The position numbers were made by a program, and so were the translations under genes. A model generated the notes under the pieces. That model made no database searches. It was not told where the DNA came from and saw nothing but the letters and a program-made list of their open reading frames with translations. This document shows, piece by piece, positions 55,376 through 64,000 of a DNA stretch of 64,000 nt (positions are counted from its first letter, which is position 1; every line of letters starts with the position of its first letter). This DNA comes from Polyodon spathula (taxonomy: Eukaryota > Chordata > Actinopteri > Acipenseriformes > Polyodontidae): the NCBI RefSeq assembly GCF_017654505.1, contig NC_054536.1:29463970-29527969 (forward strand), read 5' to 3'.

Positions 55376-56479
55376 ACAGTAAGGTGTGCTATACACAACA
55401 TTGCCCACCATGTTGTTAGTAAAGGGATACTACAGTGTGCTGTTGAACATGTTAAACCAAAGTCGTATCTGCTTTGTGGCAAATATGTACAAGCGTGGCA
55501 GTATATCCAATGTCCTGCATAAGTTCTTATACCCTGGCTAATGTAAAGCCACTGTACACGACACAACGTTCACATTGTTCATTTTGCATCTCCCATGCTT
55601 AAGCTTTCATTGGCCCAGTGCTGTAGGCCTGTCAACCCAAACCCGGCTCTGCTGAGCTGATTTTATAAATATACAAAAGTCTGGAGTTAACCCAAAAAAG
55701 TCACTATAAGGAACATAGGCTTTATTTTAATCAAGGGTTTTGCTGTATACCAAAGCTGAGTTTTTTTTCCCCCCCAAATGATGGAGCTCATTGTACAAAA
55801 GTACAGTAACTTCCTTGAATGAACAGCACCAACTGGCATTATAACATGGTCAGACACTAACAATCTGTTTTTGCCACAAAGTTTGAGTTTCTAAACACGT
55901 ATGGTCGCACTCTTGTCATGTTTTTAAAGAAATAAAAATATTTTTGTTGAAGAATACAAATGACCAGGAATTAAGTATTTAATCCGTTTGAAACAAAATT
56001 ATGAGAGTGTGACCATGAATGTCCCTACAGAAGCTTTTTTAGCAAGCCATCAAAATTGAAAGTTTGGCTAAAAGAACTCAGAATTTTTGTATTGCCGTAG
56101 AGACTCTACTTTCATTGCATGTAATTACCTTATACTATATTAAATATATGTGTTCAAAAGTATGTATGTTCAATGAGTGTCATTCATATCAACTAATTTT
56201 TTTTCACATTTTTTTCACATGTGTTTGTTACACATAAATAAAACACATTAATGTTTGCAATATAAACCCTGTGTGGAAATCAAACCCAAGACATTCTTCC
56301 AATGCAGCTTGTAATGCAGACGCCCCAGCTTTCACACCACAAAGATTGTCCTGCCCTTTCTTCTGATTTTGCAAACTATCATTATAAGCTTGATCTGTTT
56401 ATTTAGTATATTGTAACATTTTCATGTTTAGGAAGTAGTACTCAGGGAGACGATGTTGAATTCTCAAAATGTTTGTTTT

Positions 56480-56820
56480 ATTTGAAACTACAGAGAATTC
56501 CTTTCAAGAGCATCACGGAATTCACAGCACCAAAATAATAACCCTATGTTTTAGGCTTGGCACTGCATATTCTCTCTGGTCACAGCTCACATGCTCGCCC
56601 AGTCACACTCACAGTTTCTTATTCAAGTTCAGCGCTGGACTGTCTCCAGTCCCCAGTCTCATGCACCCCCTTATATAACCTCCCGTCGTTGTCCGGCTCA
56701 ATAAACCAGTCACATCCATGCTCTTCAACCCCCAAAAAGAGCAACACACATTCTCACCACTCATTCACTCACTCCCACTTCCAAGTAACGATGTGACCCA
56801 TTCCCCTTACAATAAATGTA
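56480..56820 (-). mobile_element. Candidate solo LTR (minus strand)
   Basis: The minus strand carries aggttatataaggggg (56670-56685), a good TATA box, about 190 bp from the left limit of the block. The + strand ends ...ccttacaataaatgta. Limits are not defined. Confidence 0.25.
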
Positions 56821-59800
56821 ACATAAAAGACAGACGAGACTAACTGAACAGACAAGTCCTGCAACAAAGCCATTGTCCAGGTTGTTAAAATATATTTTTA
56901 AATTTGAAAGCATGACGACATTTATGTACAAAAATCTTTACTAATATACAATTGAACAACAACTGTTGAGTATTTATTTTCATTTCATACAGTATTAAAT
57001 GACAGAGTTTATATCTGATAGTAAAAATAAAGAAATATCAAGATAGATAAAGCAATAAATGTCTATGTAATGATTTATGTATTCATTTATTTCAGTATTA
57101 ATTAATTAATGTATTTATGTTTTGCTTTTACCAAATATACAGGCTATCCTTCAGCATAGCTAATTCTCAGAAATTAACGTTCCTTTTTTGTCCAGCGGGG
57201 ACCACAAACGGCATTACTCAACTAACTGTGTATCACTGACAGTACCGTTCCTTTCTATGCTAACCAGTCTCTTCAGTTACTTCTGACGGTCTCCTCATGG
57301 TGAGGTCATACTGCTGCTTTTATAGCACTCCCTTAATCCCACCCCTCCTGACGCCAACCCATCAGTCCCAAACAGTCCCTTTACAGTGTCCCACTCCCGA
57401 AGGTCACTTCACATTCAGTGCTATAGCTGTCTTAGTTCAGTGTCCCCTTTTCCTGATAAGTTGACTTATCATTAAACACACCCTGCAACAGGGAGTCTGA
57501 TGACATTGACATCGCAGACTGCCGCCGTTGCAATAGCACTTATGTGTACTCTGAAAGCAGAATTCAGGAGTGGGCAACACCCACAATGGTGATCAATTTC
57601 ATTGCATTAACCAATCATTAACCTTTATCATTTCTGTCTCTCTCCACACAGTAGCTTACATCGTGCATAAGGAACACTGCCCCTCTTCCTTGGTATACAG
57701 TATGTAACTCTAAGTGCCACAATAGTCAACCATGCTGCAATAAGCAAGTAAGTAAATATATCTATTCAGTGCCTGTATTTGTTGCGTTTTTTGTGATTTT
57801 CTGTTGAAAAAACCTACGTGAATTAATTTGCATTTAACAGAATGTTATTTTTCATCAAACTACTACATAGCAGGAGTACAACATCCTTCAATGCCATTGT
57901 GAATTGTTTTATAAGCAAATTCACCAGTATGAGAGTTGTTCTACATAAGTGAATCACAATATTGTTCAGTACCATGTTGAATTAATCAGTTGTGCATTAC
58001 TGTAAGCTCATTCATGACTCTTTTGTTATTGGAAAATGTGTATGCGGGAATAAATATATTGTTTGACATTAATGATTATTTTGTTAATTGACAATTTAAA
58101 TGCAGGAACAAATAAATTATTCAATAATGTACCTGCATTTACCAAAAGCAATGTATTTCTTCATAATTTCAGACATTTACCAGCTTATTTGATTAATGTT
58201 GACATTCACTGGTAAAATTTAAGATTGACCAGATTCTGACTTTTAATGTAACACACAATCTTGACAAGGAGTGCTCAGTTTCACCTGAACTATCACAATA
58301 AATTCCTGGAGAATAGGGGCCAAACCCCAGTATAAAAATAAACAAAAGTCAAGGTGCTGGATTCAATGTCAAAGCCTGGCCTAAACAGTACATTTTTTAG
58401 ATGTCAGTGGTCCACAATTCTTCACCATCATCTCCTTATCATTACTCATTGCTCGGATACAGAATAGGACTTGGATTAGCAACCAATAATAAGCTGCAAG
58501 AGATGCATTTCCCAGCACAAAATATTCCCGAGACTGGTATCTTAGAAGACCAAGAAAGTAACAGTAACAGCGGGTTGCGTGGTGCACTTTTGTGACGGAT
58601 TCTAACCCCCATTGGTGAGATGGGATTATAAATTCTGTAACCCATACTGCCCGGTCCTCTTGCATAGTGGTTAGGACACTTGTGGTGTACATGGTTGCTA
58701 GTTGACATCCAGCCACCATCTGTTGCATAAAGTACATGAATTACTGAAATTGACTTGGATGTGAAAACAAATTTGCACAGCTCTGGTAATGAAAACTTGG
58801 GTTCAACAGTGCTTCACCCAGTGACAAGTATTTTAATGGTGTAAAGCTATTAGCAGACAGTGTTGATTTCATCTGTTTTGTATGGAGGTGTTAAGTCATG
58901 TAGGTTTTAAGTATACTCCATTATAGCACTGCCACCAGGAAAATCTAGACTTGGCATCCGCAATGCACTGTAAAGTGGCATGTTTTGGAGCCTTGGTACT
59001 TGATGTGGCCATAATCTATAAACCTGATGCACAAAATCATTCAAACTGCACACTACAGGGGTTCAAGTTTAAAGAGTAGGTACCTCCAAATTCCATTTTC
59101 ATTTTGAGTGGTTCTTTTTGCAATTACTCCAATGTTGTGTTTTTTTTTCCATTTGTGTTAAGGTGCTTGAGTTCTGAGCTGCTCTTCAGTGATAGTTGGC
59201 TGCTATAGGCATATGTAACATCAGCTAGATTAGCCCAAGTGTGTTTATTTTAATAAGCACCAGAAACGTCTAGACTACAGCACTGCTGAGTAATGCCAGA
59301 AAAACAAAATGATACATGATAAAAAGTTACACATATCTATGACAGGCAACAAAACCATTACTGAATGCAGATGAAAAATATACGTTTTAACTTTGATGTG
59401 TTATGATATTACATTAAGATCTACTCAGAATGATTCCAAGCATCATAGAAAAGGATGCTTGAAATCTTGGAATTTGAAGCTACTCGATCTTTAATACACT
59501 GGGAAAAGAGCACAATATCCAGAAGACTTGTATGTTGTCAAGCATGACAACGAGGCATGATAGCAGCATGAAGAGTCACAGGAACAATGTAAATGTACCC
59601 TGATAAATATGTTTTCAGTACTCAGGCAGCTCATTCCATGTCTTTGTGACTGCATATTTAAATGACAATTTACAATAATATGTTGCAAGTCTGGGTTTGA
59701 ATAGAGAGCAAACATTAAGCATTAATGATGCTTTAATGATTCTGCCTGAATAACACAGATTGCATAGAAGTGCGTGTCTGTTAGAAAAGGGAGGGCTGTG

Positions 59801-60440
59801 TTATCCATGGACATCTTAAGATTTCAGTTCAAGCTTACTGTTTTTTTTTTGCCACTGAACCAAATGCCACGCTTCCATCTGCACCACGAAACCAGTTTGT
59901 AAAACTCAATCTCATCTCATTCCTAGTATCAAACTGGGGCTGCAGCCAGTTTCATCTGCAGTCTACAATCCAATCTGCAGCCAGACATTACACAAAAGTC
60001 AAAGCTCACCAGTATATACTACAAGTTTGTAAAATTACTATTTCTAACTATTCTCCAGCCTCCAATATTTCCCTGACCATATATCGAGAGGAACAGTAGT
60101 TCCTTGTGCTAAGTTAAAGCGAAGCGTGAGAAAGCCAGTGACTAACTATACACCATGGGCAGTTTATTTGTTTTCAGGGTATTGGCGCAACAAAAGTAAA
60201 TCAGCCAAAAGTGCCATTCCACAATTAATGTGTAGTTCCCAACACTCTTATGTGAAATGTAGAAAAAAAAAGTCAATACCTGTCATACAGTAAGAGAAAT
60301 AAGTCATCAAAGGAAGGTAAAAATGTTCTTCCTTTTCTTTTAATTTTTCTTTTTCTTCAGACATATTTTTTTTTCAGATTTTTGCAGACCCCTTGCACTT
60401 TTATGCATGCATATGTATATCTGAAACAAAAACACATTAG
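56821..60440. other. Intergenic, nothing firmly recognised
   Basis: AT-rich DNA. A weak tRNA-like stretch (tagtggttaggacac at about 58666-58680, with a degenerate B box gttgacatcc) is too diverged to call. No exon-like segment was found. Confidence 0.45.
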
Positions 60441-60746
60441 AAATGTAAAAAAACACCAAGTTATCAAAAGTGCCCAGCCATTTAAAGTGGAGATATCAAA
60501 AACACAAGGCAAGTCTCATGAAACCATTGGGGCAACCTTGACCAGCACAAACCAAATAGGCACAACTGTAAAACCGATGGGGGCCAGGGTTACCCCAATT
60601 GTTTCTTCTAATTTGTATCAAAAACACAAGCTAAGTGAGAAGAAACAATTGGGGCAACCTTGGCCCCCATCGGTTTTACAATTGTGCCTATATGCTCTTC
60701 TTTAAATGGCTGGGTACTTTTGATAAACTGGTGTTTTTTCACATTT
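60441..60746. mobile_element. Nested inverted-repeat (foldback) element
   Basis: The outer arms 60441-60486 and 60700-60746 are near-perfect inverse copies (ccagccatttaaag / ctttaaatggctgg within). The inner arms 60559-60609 and 60638-60690 are inverse copies (aaaccgatgggggcca / tggcccccatcggttt within). A direct repeat is layered on top: atcaaaaacacaag...ttggggcaacctt at 60496-60540 and 60618-60662. No coding capacity. A transcript from either strand would fold into a stem of roughly 100 bp. Confidence 0.8.
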
Positions 60747-61196
60747 CCAGTCTGTTTTTTTTTCAGACTTTATACACATCCTACATGTTCTGCCTATTAA
60801 TTTTTTTGCCATCCAAGATTTAAAACCTGCCTGGTGTCCTTTGGAGTCTCTTTGGGTAACTTACACCATCAGAGCAAGCTGGAGAGATTGAGTTCTGTCA
60901 ATCCTAAACAGAGACTGAGAGCCCCAACTGAAATTGATCTGATCTTGATCTGCTGCTGATGGAAATGAATGAAGGGCATTTTGTCAACTATCAACTGGAA
61001 TAAGTTATTTTTGACAGTGCAGTATCATACCTATCTGAGATATATCATGCCTGTCTGGGCTTGCTTTCAATATGCTTTTATTATACTTTACCACTTTGAG
61101 TATTTGTAAGGACCAGGGCAAAATAAGTACTGAAAGGCAGCTGTTCTTTCCATTATAACCCATGCAATCTGAATAGTATTATTTTATTTTTTATTA

Positions 61197-61398
61197 TTTG
61201 TTTATTTAGCAGATGCCTTTATCCAAGGCGACTTACAAAAACTAGGGTGTGTGAACTATGCATCAGCTGCAGAGTTACTTACAACATGTCACCTGAATGA
61301 CAGAGCACAAGAAGGTCACAGAGCAAATCAATGAGTGAGCTGGGATTTGAACCAGGGAATGCCTGGTAAGAAGCCTGTTTCATTAACCACCAGACCAT
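61197..61398 (-). mobile_element. tRNA-headed SINE with the common fish tail (V-SINE-like)
   Basis: On the minus strand the head has tggtctggtggttaatgaaa (A-box region) and ggttcaaatcc (B box) at about 61337-61398. It ends gtaagtcgccttggataaag then gcatctgctaaataaa (61201-61239), the 3' tail shared by many vertebrate SINEs and their LINE partner. Confidence 0.85.
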
Positions 61399-61904
61399 AT
61401 ATAGACTGTCCCCGCCTTTTCTATTTTTAACCTGCAGAAAGAGAGAGCAAGAGATTTTTTACTTGGTGGCACTATTTTCAATAAAATGTAAATTAAAATT
61501 AGAAAAATGTGATTTGTCTATTGCCCTCCATTTCCACAAGATCAAAACAACACAACAGTGGAAACACAGACACAAGCTAGAAATTACAGAATCATTACAA
61601 TTCACATAAGGCCTAATTTATGCACCAAGTCACCTCAAACATTCCCAAGTTATTCATTAGTTTGTAGTACTTAAATTCCAATTTAATTCTACATTTAACC
61701 AATAAACTAAAAATGTATGACCTTTTAACCTATTTTTCCTGCTCTTGTAAATAGCCATCTTGGCCTGGCCGAGCAGGAAATTAGCTAGTTGGTCTGTGTG
61801 TCTGTTTTTTCTGGAGTACTTGACCCCAAAAATAAAAACCGTTTAATTAAAAACCAGGTTAAGAGCTTTAAAAAAACAGGCTAAAAGACAAAAAATGGGT
61901 GTTA

Positions 61905-62535
61905 AATCGTGAGCAAAAACTAAAACAATGAAAGACAGGTGTCAGACAAGGTAGGGTTAAGAACACTAATAAAATAATTTACAGCAATAATAGTGTGTAA
62001 AATCCTCCACTGCAGATCCCCAACTCTCTTTGTCAGTGGTGGCTTGTTAAAGTATTCTTTATGCTGGCGCTGTGTCTTCCACCCACAGCTCAGACTGGGC
62101 CTGGTGCTAGACCTGCTCACAGGCTGTTTTTCTTTTTCTTTCGTGGCAGCCAGGGGGCACTCACACAGTCCCTGTGAGTTCAGTAGGGGTCCTGGGGGGC
62201 CAGCAGTGTGTCTGAGTGCTGGGGATACCAGCAGGAAAGAGGGCTTTGTGTCAGGGAGCTGGTGCTACTCAAAGAGCCCCTTCAGGAGCAGCAGCCCCTC
62301 TGCAAGCAGGACAGCACGGAGCTAGCACAGGAACCTCTCCACACAGCATAGTGAGCACAGCCCCAGCTCTGTGGCCAGGCTCTCTGTACTCCTCCAGCAG
62401 ATGGCACAGCTGTGTGACTCTGGCACTCATGATTAGGTATGTAAAGGCAGGGGAGCGGGTGCTCTGTGTGTCCTGGCGGGGGTTGTGGACGATGGACTCC
62501 TCCAGGCTTTGGCGCCCGCAGCGTTATGCACATTA
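61905..62535 (-). mobile_element. Tx1-type LINE fragment (C-terminal pol region)
   Basis: The minus strand reads, in two frames, SIVHNPRQDTQSTRSPAF (near 62480), LCHLLEEYREPGH, then SSTRPSLSCGWKTQRQHKEY and FNKPPLTKRVGDLQWRILHT through AVNYFISVLNPTLSD. The K.LY..L....GDLQWRILHG..A.N.F.S.INP pattern is characteristic of the Tx1/L1 region between RT and the C-terminal zinc finger. The zinc-finger Cys residues are lost at the fragment end. The higher GC content of this block fits the element. Confidence 0.8.
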
Positions 62536-62974
62536 CACACTGTGCGTACTATAGATTTGCAAAAATTTGGCTTCATAAACGTGGACTTGCATATAATCTT
62601 GTGTGATCGGTTTAAGTGAAACAGACATTTTAAGCTTATAGGATTTATTTAGCAGTAGCAAAGAGCAAACGGAAGCAGATAAGTTTTATTGAAGCCTTGA
62701 AAGAGCAAAAATCTTTATTCTGATGACCCACTGAACTGTGTTTCTGGCACTAACAGTGGCAGAGTTTTAAACGCTGAAAATATGTTGGCAGAATTTAATG
62801 TTAGTACTGCTTATTTGAATTCTGCTGCTCTTCCAGGACTGAGTACAGTAAGAACACATTTATACAAGTTTAATTTGTATTAATTTTATCAGTGTCTTAT
62901 ATTAAAATCAATAATACATTTCCAAATCATTAACACAATTGCCAAGTTGTGGTGTTATTTGGCTTCCTAGCCAA

Positions 62975-63735
62975 AGGCTGGGAAGCCTATTGTTATTGTT
63001 AAAGTTTTTTGTTTTTTTTGTTCTTCCCGAAACTTTAAACTGCTGCTTTGAAGCTGTTTGACTGATCAGATTCTGACTTGGCAGGTAACAAGCTGGATAC
63101 ATTGGCTGAAAGATGATGAAAATTTTTTGCTGCTGTATCTTGCAATTGGCGCTGTGACGCATTTTTCAATAAAACCTTTCGAAATCTTCTTCTTAGAAAC
63201 CGATGATGTGATTGATCTGAAACTTGGCATATATCATCAGCATCCAAACCTGCATCAAGTTTGCGAAGCAGAAGTTGCTGTGATAAATTTTAATCTCAAA
63301 ATGGCTGCAACAAATCTTATCGAAACGCGCCCTTAACAGCAAACTGCTATTTGAACACCGTTTCACCAACAAACTCCAAACATGGTAGTTATTGTCCCAG
63401 TAACAATTGAACACAAGATGGCCACCAGGTGTATGTTTACGTCTGAAATTTAAAACTGCCTCAGTTGACAAACGGTTTACTTGACTAACTCTAAACTTCA
63501 CAAGCATCATCCCTAACACTGTAGAAATACAACTGACTTTTAAGAAACTCACATTAAACAAGATGGCTGCCTGACGCATTTAAAAAAAAAAAAAAAAAAA
63601 AAAAAAATTCAAAAATTCAAAATTTTCTTCTGTGGAACAGTTGAAGTTGCTGATTTTAAACTTGGCACATTGAAAACTAAACACGCTCAGACGGATACTA
63701 ATACTGGGGCTTGGGAGCCGTAAAACTGCCTGGCA
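62975..63735. repeat. Unclassified AT-rich interspersed repeat with A-run
   Basis: Repeating short phrases (gaaacttggcatat / taaacttggcaca; aaactgct; ctgattttaaactt; aagatggc twice, near 63414 and 63560) around an A-run of about 27 (63580-63606). The left edge ggcttcctagccaaaggctg + ggaagcc (62961-62987) is itself an inverted repeat. It resembles, from memory, dispersed repeats seen in many animal genomes; no class assigned. Confidence 0.4.
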
Positions 63736-64000
63736 GTTCTAGTTATTATTATTGTTTTATTTAACTGCCTATTTTTTTCACAGCATGTAAAATAAAATAA
63801 AAAATAAAAAAAGTTTAACGACATGCTTAAAGAGTGAATAATGATTACATTAGTTGTAGTGGTTGTGAGAATAATGATTAGAAATAGTATTTCAAATGGG
63901 TTTATTTGTACCTTTTATTGTTGTGGCCTATTTGGCTGTCACTGTAGTTGCTGTTCCATCTCGATGGCAGTGCGTTGTGTTCCTTTTTAGAAAGGGAAAC

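Noticed and set aside
58381..58737. 118-codon minus-strand ORF and a tRNA-like stretch inside it
   Set aside because: No protein motif; the A-box-like and B-box-like pieces are too degenerate and no cloverleaf can be drawn.
61993..62554. GC-rich + strand ORFs resembling an exon
   Set aside because: The minus strand of the same DNA reads as a Tx1-type LINE; the + strand frames have no homology or splice logic.

Overview
The window is vertebrate nuclear DNA, most likely from a ray-finned fish. It holds the downstream two thirds of one protein-coding gene, ptpn3 (non-receptor tyrosine phosphatase PTPN3/PTPH1), on the + strand. The gene sits in AT-rich DNA loaded with Tc1/mariner transposons, DIRS-type retroelements, LINE fragments, tRNA-headed SINEs and long TA/TG microsatellites. 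The tRNA-headed SINE at 8842 and 12440 resembles, from memory only, SINEs of sturgeons and paddlefish, so I favour a non-teleost actinopterygian. That is inference, not proof.

ptpn3: I could place fifteen exons between 1197 and 43667. Read as one spliced reading frame they total 1,785 nt (594 codons plus stop) and every splice phase agrees. They encode the linker after the FERM domain (exons 1-4), the PDZ domain (exons 5-7), the inter-domain linker (exons 8-9) and the whole PTP catalytic domain (exons 9-15), with the WPD loop, the [10 protein letters not shown] phosphate-binding loop and the Q-loop all intact. The FERM-encoding exons lie upstream of position 1. Notable points are a 24-nt in-frame microexon, a probable GC-AG intron inside the PDZ domain, and a 4.7-kb intron that splits the active-site loop just after the catalytic Cys codon.

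Intron contents: a Tc1 3' end (1-382), an intact 208-aa ORF of an unassigned mobile-element-type protein (4744-5370), SINEs (8842-9341 +, 12440-12809 -), a pogo/Tigger-like non-autonomous element (10562-11154), a Tc1 copy whose 3' transposase half is replaced by 60 G residues (17211-18390), a 759-bp element packed with AGATATCT palindromes and bounded by inverted repeats (20922-21680), two DIRS-like tyrosine-recombinase retroelements (27161-28990; 32561-36341, the second with a nested mariner-type element), a LINE fragment (30360-30840 -), and two back-to-back Tc1 elements joined by a long TG tract (38592-41292 -). An unclassified repeat occurs in both intron 2 and intron 14.

Downstream of the ptpn3 stop there is about 2 kb of probable 3' UTR. 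From about 46 kb to the end I find no host gene, only mobile-element remains: an L2-type LINE (51117-52620 -), palindromic MITE copies (53884-54420), a reverse-transcriptase scrap (54810-54950), solo-LTR-like blocks, a nested inverted-repeat element (60441-60746), a SINE with the common fish tail (61197-61398 -), a Tx1-type LINE fragment (61905-62535 -) and an unclassified AT-rich repeat near the right edge.
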